Shown: positions 1 to 8,052 of the stretch, piece after piece | Layout: the number at the start of each line of letters is the position of its first letter | Position numbering within the stretch: position 1 is the first letter of the stretch | Program-made: the position numbers and the translations under genes | Notes under the pieces: model-generated | Seen by the model: only the letters and a program-made list of their open reading frames with translations | Databases searched by the model: none | Told to the model about the DNA's origin: nothing | NCBI GenBank assembly: GCA_963664365.1 | Contig: OY761144.1 | Coordinates: 1,116,001 to 1,180,000 of the forward strand | Source: VXRN01 sp963664365 | GTDB lineage: Bacteria > Chloroflexota > Dehalococcoidia > Lucifugimonadales > UBA1123 | Direction of reading: 5' to 3' | Length of the DNA stretch: 64,000 bases

Positions 1-31
1 CGAAGCTTTCCGTCTGAACCGAGATCGTCAT
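1..31 (-). CDS. Start of a possible small downstream gene (partial; perhaps MoaD/ThiS-like)
   Basis: An ATG lies 12 bases after the threonine synthase stop on the same strand and opens a frame that runs off the window edge after ten codons (MTISVQTESF). Some bacteria place a MoaD/ThiS-type sulfur carrier directly after a threonine synthase or cysteine synthase gene, so that is one guess. Ten residues cannot establish a family, and there is no clear ribosome binding site. Confidence 0.25.
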   Translation of the reverse strand, partial: MTISVQTESF

Positions 32-43
32 AGGACAGCGGCC

Positions 44-1102
44 TTAGAGTCCCTTGACCAGCGCCTGCTCGACCGACTCCACGTCCGGGGGGTACTCCTC
101 CATCCATTCGGGTTCGATCTCGTTGGCGAGGTCGGGATCCTTGAGGCCGGAACCGGTGATGATGCAGACGACTCGGCAGCCGCGCAGGTCGAGTCCGGCG
201 CGCGAATGTTTGATGAGTCCGGCGACGCCTGCGGCGGACGCGGGTTCGCAGAAGACCCCCTCCCGCCTGGCGAGCAGCTTGTAAGCGCTGAGAATGTCAT
301 CGTCCGAGACCATGTCGATCGTCCCGCCGGACTCGTCCCGGGCGGCTATGGCCCCGCTCCAGTTGGCCGGATTGCCGATTCTGATCGCGGACGCGATGGT
401 CTCCGGCTCGGGTACGACGTCGCCCCTGACTATGGGCGCGGCGCCCTGCGCTTGGAAGCCCATCATCCTGGGACGGATCGAAGACCATCCATTGGCGACG
501 GCCTCTTGGAATCCCAGCCAGTAGGATGTGATGTTTCCCGCGTTGCCGACGGGGATGAATACGAGGTCCGGCGCCTCGCCGAGGTCTTCGACGACCTCGA
601 ACGCGGCGGTCTTCTGGCCCTGGATGCGGTTTGGGTTGACCGAGTTGACCAAGGTGGTGGGGTTTCTCTTGGAGAGGTCGCGGACGACTTCGAGGGCGTG
701 GTCGAAACTGCCATTGATGACCATGATCCGCGCTCCGTAGGCTATCGCCTGCGCCAGCTTGGCCCTGGCGACGCTGCCCTTTGGCACAATGACGGTTGCG
801 GGAATGCCGATATAGGCGCCGTATGCGGCGGCGGACGCGCTGGTGTTGCCCGTCGAAGCGCAGGATATGCTCTTGGCTCCCGATTCGACGGCTTTGGCGA
901 CAGCCATGACCATGCCGCGGTCTTTGAAAGACCCGGTAGGATTGCAGCCTTCCAGCTTGAAGTAGAGGTCGTCGCACCCCACCATTGAGCCGATGGCGCG
1001 GGACTTCACCAGGGGAGTGCCGCCTTCTCCCAGGGAGAAGATGGGCGTGTCGCCGGTGATGGGGAGGTAGTCTTTGTACTTGTGGAGTACGCCTTGAGTC
1101 AT
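44..1102 (-). CDS. thrC: Threonine synthase
   Basis: PLP-dependent enzyme that converts O-phosphohomoserine to threonine, the last step of threonine biosynthesis in the cytoplasm. The 352-residue protein has the fold-type II signature NPTGSFKDRG, with the PLP lysine near residue 60. It also has a serine/asparagine phosphate-binding stretch (STGNTSASAAAYG, about 83-95) and a C-terminal ITGSGLKD loop. The length suits the short threonine synthase class of Actinobacteria and Chloroflexota. The ATG at 1102 is the first good start; no strong ribosome binding site precedes it. A threonine dehydratase would share the fold, but SFKDRG and the phosphate loop favour ThrC. Confidence 0.93.
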   Translation of the reverse strand: MTQGVLHKYKDYLPITGDTPIFSLGEGGTPLVKSRAIGSMVGCDDLYFKLEGCNPTGSFKDRGMVMAVAKAVESGAKSISCASTGNTSASAAAYGAYIGIPATVIVPKGSVARAKLAQAIAYGARIMVINGSFDHALEVVRDLSKRNPTTLVNSVNPNRIQGQKTAAFEVVEDLGEAPDLVFIPVGNAGNITSYWLGFQEAVANGWSSIRPRMMGFQAQGAAPIVRGDVVPEPETIASAIRIGNPANWSGAIAARDESGGTIDMVSDDDILSAYKLLARREGVFCEPASAAGVAGLIKHSRAGLDLRGCRVVCIITGSGLKDPDLANEIEPEWMEEYPPDVESVEQALVKGL

Positions 1103-1184
1103 TGCCTGTCTGGGAGCGATGTAAGTAACTGCGCGCCCGTCGAATCCGGCGGCGGCAAGATGTCCGCGCCCTCCTTGAAATCGG

Positions 1185-1276
1185 TGGCGGACAGGGTGGG
1201 ATTCGAACCCACGAGAGCCCTATAAGACCCTACGCCCTTAGCAGGGGCGCGCCTTCAGCCGCTCGGCCACCTGTCC
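1185..1276 (-). tRNA. tRNA-Ser (anticodon GCT)
   Basis: The reverse strand folds as a class II tRNA: acceptor GGACAGG pairs with CCTGTCC, followed by discriminator G and an encoded CCA. The D arm is GCC/GGC, the anticodon stem is CGCCC/GGGCG with loop CTGCTAA (anticodon GCT), there is a long variable arm, and the T loop is GGGTTCGAATCCC. The long variable arm and G discriminator fit serine; the tRNA reads AGC/AGU codons. Confidence 0.95.
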
Positions 1277-1352
1277 GCGAAGCGTTTGGATTGTCTGAAT
1301 CGAGTTTGGGCTGAGGATACTCTACCTTACCTGTACGCTGGGTGACAAGTGA

Positions 1353-1395
1353 GGGGTAGTGAGTAGTGAGTAGTGGATAGTGGATAGTTTTGAGT
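1353..1395. repeat. Heptamer repeat block, copy 1 of 3 (inverted relative to the others)
   Basis: Degenerate tandem heptamers (TAGTGAG, TAGTGAG, TAGTGGA, TAGTGGA, TAGTTTT) lie between the tRNA-Ser gene and the hibernation factor gene. The reverse complement resembles the blocks at 29783-29816 and 47779-47813, including the central run of CCACTA-type units. Confidence 0.75.
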
Positions 1396-1480
1396 GTTTA
1401 CTGGCTGGTGGTTGCCGATGAATCTATCTGGGCATACAATCAGAGAAAGGTTCGGACAGGACTTTCAGGAGGAGGCGAGT

Positions 1481-2065
1481 ATGGCGGACATTACGATTCA
1501 CGCGAGAAACATCGACCTCAACCCGAGGGCGGAGGACTATATTCACAGGAAGTTCAGGTCTATCCAGAGGCGTGTCCAGAATATCACCGACGCCAAGATT
1601 GAAGTGCATAGGACCAATGCGCGATCCAGCAGCGACCGGATTCAGGCGCAGATGACGCTGCGCGTGGCGGGTTACACTCTGCGCGGCCAGGACAGCGGGG
1701 CCAACCTGTTCGCCGCGGTGGACTCGGTCTCGGACGCCGTGGACCGCCAGGTGCGGCGGTTCAAGGGGAAGGTCTATCACTCGGCGCAGGCCAAGAAGGC
1801 GGGCAGAGGAATGAGGGACATACCGGCGGACGCGCTGATCGATCTGCCGGATATGGACGAGGAGGACGCGAGGGAGGAGATTGGCGAGGTGGTCCGCACG
1901 AAGCGATTCGAAATGACGCCGATGTCCGTCGAGGACGCCATACTTCAGATGGAGATGCTGGGGCACAGCTTCTTCCTGTTCTTCAACATGGATACGAACG
2001 AGTACAACGTGGCGTACAAGCGCAGAGACAACGACTACGGCCTGATAGAGCCGGAGTTGGTATAG
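1481..2065 (+). CDS. hpf: Ribosome hibernation promoting factor, long form
   Basis: Long-form HPF (194 residues), which binds the 30S subunit and dimerises ribosomes into inactive 100S particles under stress. The N-terminal S30AE domain begins MADITIHARNIDLNPRAEDYI and carries the basic stretch KFRSIQRRV. The C-terminal dimerisation domain has VRTKRFEMTPMSVEDAILQMEMLGHSFFLFFN and ends with YNVAYKRRDNDYGLIEPE, as in typical long HPFs. An in-frame upstream extension exists, but the ATG at 1481 has an AGGAGGCG ribosome binding site at 1468-1475 and matches the family start. glyA follows 8 bases downstream, so the two are probably co-transcribed. Confidence 0.93.
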   Translation: MADITIHARNIDLNPRAEDYIHRKFRSIQRRVQNITDAKIEVHRTNARSSSDRIQAQMTLRVAGYTLRGQDSGANLFAAVDSVSDAVDRQVRRFKGKVYHSAQAKKAGRGMRDIPADALIDLPDMDEEDAREEIGEVVRTKRFEMTPMSVEDAILQMEMLGHSFFLFFNMDTNEYNVAYKRRDNDYGLIEPELV

Positions 2066-2073
2066 GAGATTAC

Positions 2074-3318
2074 ATGAGCGCGCTCCGGGAACGGGACCCG
2101 CAGATTGCCGACGCCATAGACAACGAGGTCCGCAGGCAGCGGGAGAACATCAACCTGATCGCGTCCGAGAACTACGCGAGCCGCGCGGTTCTGGAGGCTC
2201 AGGGGTCGGTGATGACGAACAAGTACGCGGAGGGCTACCCCGGCCGGCGCTACTACGGCGGCTGCGAGTTCATCGACGTGGCGGAGAGCCTGGCGATACA
2301 GCGCGCCAAGGACTTGTTCGGAGCGGAGCACGCGAACGTCCAGCCCCATTCGGGCGCGCAGGCGAACATGGCGGCGTACTTCGCGTCGCTGCGTCCCGGC
2401 GATACGGTGATGGGGCTGAGCCTGGATCACGGGGGACACCTGACTCACGGCAGTCCGGTGAACTTCTCATCCAAGCTGTATGAGTTCGTGCCGTACCCGG
2501 TTGATCGCGAGGCGGAGCTCATAGACTACGATGAGATGGAACGGCTCGCCAAGCAACATTCGCCCAAGCTGATCGTCACGGGGGCGACCGCCTACACCCG
2601 CACGATAGATTTCGCGCGCTTCAGGGAGGTCGCGGACGAGGTGGGGGCGAAGCTCATGGTCGATATGGCGCACATCGCGGGACTGGTGGCCGCCGGAGAG
2701 CACCCGACGCCGGTGGGCGAGGCGCAGATCATCACTACTACGACTCACAAGACGCTGCGCGGGCCTCGCGGCGGGATGATTCTGAGCAGCAAGGACATGG
2801 CGCGAAACGTGGATAGGGGCGTTTTCCCCAACGCGCAGGGCGGGCCGCTGGAGCACTCCGTCGCCGCCAAGGCGGTGGCTTTCGCGGAGGCGATGACCTC
2901 CGAGTTCGTTGAGTACCAGCGTCAGATACGCGCCAACGCGGTCGCGCTTGCGGAGTCGCTGGCGGCGGGCGGAATTCGCCTGGTCGCCGGAGGCACGGAC
3001 AACCACATGGTTCTAGTGGATCTGAGACCTCTGGACGTGACCGGACGGCAGGCGGAGGAGTCGCTCGGGCGGGCCAACATTGTCGTCAACCGGAACACGA
3101 TTCCGTACGATCCTCAGCCTCCGAGGACCGCCAGCGGCGTCAGGCTGGGGACGCCGGCCATCACCAGCAGGGGGTTCAAGGAGGCGGACACGCGGCGCGT
3201 GGGGGAGCTAATCCTGAGAGTGCTGAACGACGTCGGGAACGAGTCCGTCGAGAATGAAGTGCGTGAGGATGTGTTGCACATGGCGCCCAGCTTCCCGGTT
3301 CCGGGCATAGATTTCTGA
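2074..3318 (+). CDS. glyA: Serine hydroxymethyltransferase
   Basis: Interconverts serine and glycine with tetrahydrofolate, the main cytoplasmic source of one-carbon units. The 414-residue protein has the full family pattern: NLIASENYAS near the N-terminus, the YPGRRYYGG substrate loop (55-63), MVDMAHIAGL (195-204) and the PLP lysine in TTTTHKTLRGPRGG (K226). The C-terminal part, with GVRLGTPAITSRG, matches normal enzymes. It starts 8 bases after hpf with GGAG upstream of the ATG. Its 3' flank carries the hairpin repeat at 3334-3371, which may act as a transcript end. Confidence 0.97.
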   Translation: MSALRERDPQIADAIDNEVRRQRENINLIASENYASRAVLEAQGSVMTNKYAEGYPGRRYYGGCEFIDVAESLAIQRAKDLFGAEHANVQPHSGAQANMAAYFASLRPGDTVMGLSLDHGGHLTHGSPVNFSSKLYEFVPYPVDREAELIDYDEMERLAKQHSPKLIVTGATAYTRTIDFARFREVADEVGAKLMVDMAHIAGLVAAGEHPTPVGEAQIITTTTHKTLRGPRGGMILSSKDMARNVDRGVFPNAQGGPLEHSVAAKAVAFAEAMTSEFVEYQRQIRANAVALAESLAAGGIRLVAGGTDNHMVLVDLRPLDVTGRQAEESLGRANIVVNRNTIPYDPQPPRTASGVRLGTPAITSRGFKEADTRRVGELILRVLNDVGNESVENEVREDVLHMAPSFPVPGIDF

Positions 3319-3333
3319 AGCGTAAGGCTAATC

Positions 3334-3371
3334 TCACCCTCACCCTAACCCTCTCCCTCAAGGGAGAGGGG
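3334..3371 (-). repeat. Dispersed CCCTCTCCC hairpin repeat, copy 1
   Basis: Inverted copy of the intergenic element also found at 48861-48898, 48934-48974 and 51109-51147. On the reverse strand it is a hairpin (CCCTCTCCCT/AGGGAGAGGG) followed by the tail AGGGTGAGGGTGA. It lies just past the glyA stop, a typical place for REP-like elements. Confidence 0.85.
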
Positions 3372-3442
3372 ATATGCTCGAATACTTGGAGTGGATAGTC
3401 AAAACTAAGTTGAAGCAGTATCGGTGAGGTAAGGATGCTCAA

Positions 3443-4099
3443 ATGACTGAGGAAAGAAGCGGGCCTTACGTTTGGGTGACGTGGCTCTCGAAGTTGCTGG
3501 TGGGCGACTTCTCATGCGAGTGGGCCGCCTGGTTCAAGGCGCATCACAAGAACTATGAGCGGATGCCGTCGGACTTCGACATCACGGTGTGGCAGATGAA
3601 CCACACGGAGTTGCTGAACGACGTGAGGGACAGGCTGGAGGCGGAAGGCCGCAGGGTCTTCATGGAGAGCCAGAACTACTTCAACCTGCGCGGCAGGTCG
3701 GGCGCGGTTCTGGGCGGGAAGCCGGACCTTGTCGCGGTTGACGACGACGGGCGCGGCCAGATCATCGACATAAAGACGGGGCAGCAGAGGGCGTCGGACA
3801 ACGCGCAGGTGATGATCTATATGTACGCGCTGCCGCACGTCCCGCAGTTCAGGGGGATGGAGTTCGACGGTAGACTGATCTATCGCGGGAATCACCAGGT
3901 CGATATACCCGCCGACGCCGTCGATGACGCCTTCAAGTCGAACCTGTTCGAGCTTATCGGTCGCGTGTCGGATACGGTTCCGGCGAGAAAGGTTCCAAGC
4001 GGGCTTGAGTGCGGCATGTGCGATTTGACGCCTGCGGACTGTCCGGAGCGGGTGGACGAGGGTCCGCGGCAGGCGGTGGTGGATGGAGGGGGCTTTTGA
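3443..4099 (+). CDS. PD-(D/E)XK nuclease, Cas4-like with a predicted iron-sulfur cluster
   Basis: A 218-residue protein with RecB/Cas4-type nuclease motifs: GGKPDL (D95), IIDIKTG (D109, K111) and QVMIYMY (Q122, Y126). One cysteine near the N-terminus (C25) and three near the C-terminus (C190, C193, C200) match the layout of the [4Fe-4S] cluster in Cas4 and AddB-type nucleases. Family members resect single-stranded or forked DNA. The start at 3443 has a GAGGTAAGG stretch about 10 bases upstream. No CRISPR array, cas1 or cas2 is in the window, so this is a solitary Cas4-like or PDDEXK_1 nuclease of unknown role. The nuclease fold is well supported; the cluster is inferred from cysteine spacing. 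Confidence 0.75.
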   Translation: MTEERSGPYVWVTWLSKLLVGDFSCEWAAWFKAHHKNYERMPSDFDITVWQMNHTELLNDVRDRLEAEGRRVFMESQNYFNLRGRSGAVLGGKPDLVAVDDDGRGQIIDIKTGQQRASDNAQVMIYMYALPHVPQFRGMEFDGRLIYRGNHQVDIPADAVDDAFKSNLFELIGRVSDTVPARKVPSGLECGMCDLTPADCPERVDEGPRQAVVDGGGF

Positions 4100-4106
4100 G
4101 GGATAG

Positions 4107-4193
4107 TGGTGCCGAAGGTCGGAGTCGAACCGACACGGGATTAACTCCCACCGGTTTTTGAGACCGGCGCGTCTACCATTTCGCCACTTCGGC
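4107..4193 (-). tRNA. tRNA-Leu (anticodon CAA)
   Basis: The reverse strand folds as a class II tRNA: acceptor GCCGAAG/CTTCGGC, discriminator A and an encoded CCA. The anticodon stem is CCGGT/ACCGG with loop CTCAAAA (anticodon CAA), there is a long variable arm, and the T loop is TCGGTTCGACTCCGA. It reads UUG codons. Confidence 0.95.
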
Positions 4194-4363
4194 ACAGAGA
4201 GGGTTGCTTGAGACCGGCGACATGCGTCGTCTGCGACGTGGCCTCGGACTGCCAAGATCCGTATCCCTAGTGTCAGAGTCTGCCAATGAATGACTGAAGA
4301 TGTCAACAGCCGTACCCCCTATACGCGCTGTCCATGCCTATAAACTTGAACAGGCCAAAGACA

Positions 4364-4392
4364 TATTCAATGTTATACACTATACTTGAATA
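4364..4392. promoter_or_regulatory. Inverted repeat upstream of the Fic gene, possible operator
   Basis: TATTCAA (4364-4370) and TTGAATA (4386-4392) form a perfect 7-base inverted repeat around an AT-rich centre that contains TATAC twice. It lies just before the ribosome binding site of the Fic gene, where a bound repressor would block expression. Which protein binds is unknown. Confidence 0.4.
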
Positions 4393-4404
4393 CAGGAGAA
4401 CGTC

Positions 4405-5676
4405 TTGGCAAGTCTGGAACAGAGGCATTGGCCTGGTGAGGTCGTCGGTCTTGCGCGGCGCGACCGGCGCCCCTGCGCATACGAGGTCTATCTGCCCGAC
4501 CTGCTGAGTGGGCGCCGGTTTTCACTTGAAGGCGACGTCGCTGCCGAGGTCACCAGGGCTGAGACGGCGCTTGCGCGGCTCGACACCACTGGGAACGCAC
4601 TCGCCAACTCTGAGGCGCTGGCCCGGCTTCTGCTGCGCGCCGAATCCGTGGCCTCATCGAGGATCGAGGGCCTCGAGGTCGGGGGACGGAGGTTGCTGCG
4701 GGCCGATGCGGCGCAGAGGCTCGGGGTGGAGCCGCTCGACGTGACCTCAAGAGAGGTCCTGGGCAACATCGCTGCCATGACGTGGGCTCTCAACTCCGTC
4801 GGGCACGGGGACGACGTGACCTTGGATGGCCTGCTGGAGACTCATCGACGGTTGCTGGCCGGAACTCGACTTGAGGACCACGGAGGCAAGGTCCGAACGG
4901 CGCAGAACTGGATCGGAGGCAGCGACTACAACCCCTGCTCCGCTTCGTTCGTGCCGCCGCCGCCCGAAGACGTGCCCCGGTTGATGGCCGACCTCATCGC
5001 TTTCTGCAACAACGACTCTCTTCCCGTCCTAGCTCATGCGGCGGTCGCGCACGCGCAGTTCGAGACCATCCACCCGTTCGTGGACGGCAACGGACGCGCC
5101 GGACGCGCGCTGATCCACATGGTGATGCGCCGGCGCGGGCTGGGACTGCGCATACTCGCTCCCATCTCCCTTATTCTCGCGACCTGGTCACAGGACTACA
5201 TTGACGGGCTGAACGGGACGCGCTACGTCGGCCACCCCGATTCTTCCGAGGCGCACGCGGGCGTCAACAGTTGGATTTCTCTCTTCGCATCCGCGTGCAG
5301 CCGTTCGGTGGACGCCGCCGCTCGTTTCGAGAACCGAGTGCGCGAGTTGCAGTCCGACTGGAGGGAGCGGGTCGGCCGCATCCGCCGGGACTCCGCGGTC
5401 AGCCTTTTGATCGATGCCCTGCCCGCAGCCCCCGTGCTCACGACGTCAACGGCAGCGGAGCTCGTCGGACGGTCGTTCCAAGCCACGAGCCTCGCGGTGG
5501 ATCGGCTGGTGGGGGCCGGAGCGCTAGTGCAGGTCAACATCGGGCGACGCAACAGGGCCTTCGAGGCGCACGAGTTGGTCGACGAGTTCACCATGTTTGA
5601 GCGCAGGCTCGCGAGTCCCCAGGGCGATACCCGAGTATCTGCGCCGGCGCGTAGGGCGCCGCGCCGACCAAGATAG
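4405..5676 (+). CDS. Fic domain protein with a built-in inhibitory helix
   Basis: A 423-residue protein. The core Fic motif HPFVDGNGRAGR (223-234) has the catalytic histidine H223. Fic enzymes usually transfer AMP from ATP to hydroxyl side chains of target proteins. The N-terminal SSRIEG (84-89) matches the inhibitory (S/T)xxxE(G/N) motif that blocks ATP binding, so the enzyme is probably autoinhibited. Between them lies the Fic_N region with RTAQNWIGG and a flap. The C-terminal third looks like a winged helix (LLTSTAAELVGRSFQATSLAVDRLVGAG-type sequence), common in free-standing Fic proteins. The start is TTG at 4405 with AGGAG 7 bases upstream. An inverted repeat sits directly before it. Confidence 0.9.
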   Translation: MASLEQRHWPGEVVGLARRDRRPCAYEVYLPDLLSGRRFSLEGDVAAEVTRAETALARLDTTGNALANSEALARLLLRAESVASSRIEGLEVGGRRLLRADAAQRLGVEPLDVTSREVLGNIAAMTWALNSVGHGDDVTLDGLLETHRRLLAGTRLEDHGGKVRTAQNWIGGSDYNPCSASFVPPPPEDVPRLMADLIAFCNNDSLPVLAHAAVAHAQFETIHPFVDGNGRAGRALIHMVMRRRGLGLRILAPISLILATWSQDYIDGLNGTRYVGHPDSSEAHAGVNSWISLFASACSRSVDAAARFENRVRELQSDWRERVGRIRRDSAVSLLIDALPAAPVLTTSTAAELVGRSFQATSLAVDRLVGAGALVQVNIGRRNRAFEAHELVDEFTMFERRLASPQGDTRVSAPARRAPRRPR

Positions 5677-5731
5677 GACACCTGAAGTTGTCAACAGCGG
5701 CAAGTCAATCCAAAGCGAAAGGAATCCAGAC

Positions 5732-6574
5732 ATGAACTCAATTCGAAAACCGGTCGCCGTCGTGGTGGGGGCGACATCGAAGTGGCAGTCGGACGGACGC
5801 AACACGCGGTTGATCCACGGCAGGGAGATAGACGACGGCGATCTGCCCGTCGGCGCGCGCTGGGGCGTCGGAGGAGCCATCTCGCAGAAGTTCGCCAGGG
5901 AGGGCTTTCTGGTCGTGTTGACCACTCGCAACGCCTCCAATGCCGCCGCGCTGCAGGCGGCGATCGGGGAGCAGGGCGGGGAGAGCATAGTCGTCGAGTT
6001 GGATCTGGCGTCGCGCGACTCTATTTCAAGAGCGTTCGCCGAGATTCGGGAGCAGGCCGGCGACCCGGATGTCCTCGTCTATAACGCGGGTTACCTGGAA
6101 GGTCGGGACCTTCCGCCCGAAAAAGAGCTGCTCGAACACATCCCGTTCGAACTGTTCGAGACGGCTCAGCACATCTCCAGCAGCGGGCCATTCCTCGTCG
6201 TCAAGGAGGTCTTGCCCGCCATGAGGGAGCGCGGCGAAGGCTCCATACTCTTTTCCAATAACTCGTCGTCGTTGAGGGGAAGAAAGCGGTACACCGGACA
6301 GTCGCTATACTACCCGCGCGTTCTTATGCGGACGCTCGCGCAGGCGTTGACCGAGGAGTATTCCGAGTACGGCGTACACGTCGCCAACGTCGTAATCGAC
6401 GGCACGATCGATTCTCCGGGCACCCGCGCCACGCCCAGCGGCCGGCAGCGCCCAGAATTGCTGATAAACCCCGTCGCGATCGCCGATGCCTTCTACTACC
6501 TGCACACCCAGGACAAGTCCTGCTGGACCCACGAGCTCCAGTTGACCCCATACGCCACCAAGCCGAGTTTCTGA
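5732..6574 (+). CDS. Atypical SDR-family protein with altered catalytic motif
   Basis: A 280-residue Rossmann protein of the short-chain dehydrogenase/reductase family: VAVVVGAT at the N-terminus, LVYNAGY (NAG-type motif), and the helix RTLAQALTEEYSEYGVHVANVVIDGTID. Two features are odd. About 30 residues (KWQSDGRNTRLIHG... to LPVGARW) separate the usual glycine residues of the cofactor loop. Where YxxxK is expected, the sequence is SLYYPRVLMR, so the lysine position is arginine and the tyrosine appears shifted. Members ending in HVVIDGxI elsewhere also lack a standard YxxxK, so it may be a non-classical reductase or a binding protein. The ATG at 5732 follows GAAAGGA; the frame is open further upstream but that part overlaps the Fic gene. 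Confidence 0.7.
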   Translation: MNSIRKPVAVVVGATSKWQSDGRNTRLIHGREIDDGDLPVGARWGVGGAISQKFAREGFLVVLTTRNASNAAALQAAIGEQGGESIVVELDLASRDSISRAFAEIREQAGDPDVLVYNAGYLEGRDLPPEKELLEHIPFELFETAQHISSSGPFLVVKEVLPAMRERGEGSILFSNNSSSLRGRKRYTGQSLYYPRVLMRTLAQALTEEYSEYGVHVANVVIDGTIDSPGTRATPSGRQRPELLINPVAIADAFYYLHTQDKSCWTHELQLTPYATKPSF

Positions 6575-6726
6575 CAAGCTCAGCCGGAGCTTAGGGTAAA
6601 CAGGAGGATGGCGCCATGACAGAAGAATCCGGGCCGGTGGGAGCGCTGACTCACGTCGGAAGATCGGGAGTTTGCCGGAGCACGGGACTTTGATGGGGAC
6701 GTTGGCTTTGGCGCCGGCGGCGAGGA

Positions 6727-7674
6727 CTAATCGGCGGTGGAAAAGAGGCTCTCAACGAAGTCGCGAGGGTCGAACAGGGCGATGTCTTCCGGCTGCTCGC
6801 CCGTCCCGACGAACAGCACCGGAAGTTCGAGTTCGTCGGCGATGGCCAGAACGACTCCGCCCTTGGCTGAGCCGTCCAGCTTGGCGAGGAAGACGCCCGC
6901 GCAGCGCATGTCCTTGACGAACGCGCGGGCCTGCATCAGTCCGTTCTGGCCGGTGGTGGCGTCCATGGCGAGAATCACGCGCTGGGAGCGCGAAACGCCC
7001 TGCCGCGCGACGACGTTCCGCATCTTCTGAAGCTCTGCCATGAGGTTCGAGCGGGTGTGGAGCCTGCCCGCGGTGTCTATAATCACCACCTCCACCCCTC
7101 GCGCTTTGGCGGCTTGGACGCTGTCGAAGGCGACGGCGGCAGAGTCCGCGCCCTGCCTATGGGCGATCACATCTACCCCGAGCCGTTCGCCCCAGGTCTG
7201 AAGTTGCTCGATAGCGGCTGCCCTGAAGGTGTCTCCCGCGCCCAATAGGACCGACCTTCCCTCGTTGGTGTACAGGTTGGCGAGGCGGGCGATTCCGGTG
7301 GTCTTGCCGACGCCGTTCACGCCGACCATCAGGATGACGAGCGGCGGCTCCTCGATGTCCATGGCCCGCTCGCCGCCCTCGACAGTCAGCATTTCGATCA
7401 TCTCTTCCTTCAGCATTTCCAGCGCCTCGCCGGGGTCGGAAATGCCGGATCGCCGGACTCTGTCTCGCAGCGCGTCGAGCAGCTTCATGGTGGTCGGGAC
7501 GCCGACGTCCGCGGAGATGAGGAGTTCCTCCAACTCGTCCCATAGGCCGTCGTCTATTTGGCTGCGCCGGAACAGGCCGGTGACGTGCTTGAACCACTGT
7601 CCGCGCGTCCTGCGAACGGCGTCCTGGGTCTTCTGTCTGTCCTCTCGATCTCCGCGCCTGAATAGCCTGAGCAT
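6727..7674 (-). CDS. ftsY: Signal recognition particle receptor FtsY
   Basis: SRP GTPase that docks ribosome-SRP complexes at the membrane translocon. The 315-residue protein has an N-terminal helical N domain (WDELEELLISADVG) and G1 loop GVNGVGKTT (118-126). It also has GDTFRAAAIEQL, G3 DTAGR and G4 AKLDGSAKGG. The region before the N domain is only about 40 residues and basic (MLRLFRRGDREDRQK), so it lacks the long acidic A domain of enterobacterial FtsY, as in many Gram-positive and Chloroflexota versions. The start at 7674 gives a normal length. Confidence 0.96.
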   Translation of the reverse strand: MLRLFRRGDREDRQKTQDAVRRTRGQWFKHVTGLFRRSQIDDGLWDELEELLISADVGVPTTMKLLDALRDRVRRSGISDPGEALEMLKEEMIEMLTVEGGERAMDIEEPPLVILMVGVNGVGKTTGIARLANLYTNEGRSVLLGAGDTFRAAAIEQLQTWGERLGVDVIAHRQGADSAAVAFDSVQAAKARGVEVVIIDTAGRLHTRSNLMAELQKMRNVVARQGVSRSQRVILAMDATTGQNGLMQARAFVKDMRCAGVFLAKLDGSAKGGVVLAIADELELPVLFVGTGEQPEDIALFDPRDFVESLFSTAD

Positions 7675-7934
7675 GTGTCCGTATTCCTGAAAGTTCGCAG
7701 TTGATTATCCGGCTTGAGCGTAGCATTTGGAATGAGTCGGTCACAACTTAGGGATACCGTCGCTCTTGTGAGGATGATTGAGAGCAATCGAACCTGTGTC
7801 AGTTTGGTATGCGGAGGTATCACCCCGGTATTGGGGTATGAGGCATGCTTGGGACAGTCTGACGAGGGTTGAGTCGGGGTGTATCAAGTTTGTTGACTCT
7901 GATGTTTTAGGGGTGGAAAAAGTTTTTTGAAATA

Positions 7935-8052
7935 CCTGCCCTAGCTGCCCTGACCTGCCCTGTCCGTAGCTGAGCCAGCTTTGGGAGAATCAGGGCAGCA
8001 GCATTTTTTGACCTGCCCTGACCTGCCCTGACCTGCCCTAAGCTGCCCTGAT
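7935..8052. repeat. Imperfect 10-base tandem repeats (CCTGCCCTGA type)
   Basis: CTGCCCT recurs at about 10-base spacing in two clusters (about 7936-7962 and 8010-8051). They are separated by a segment with the opposite orientation (AGGGCAG at 7991-7997), so the tract could also fold back on itself. The spacing equals one helical turn. Confidence 0.8.

Noticed and set aside
5597..5731. Longer start for the SDR gene
   Set aside because: The added 45 residues overlap the Fic gene and have no SDR counterpart. The ATG at 5732 has its own ribosome binding site.
6616..6693. A 25-codon frame between the SDR and ftsY genes
   Set aside because: It is very short, with weak start context and no recognisable feature; it may be chance.
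7935..8052. CRISPR array
   Set aside because: The repeat period is 10 bases with no unique spacers of 30 bases or more, and no cas genes are nearby.
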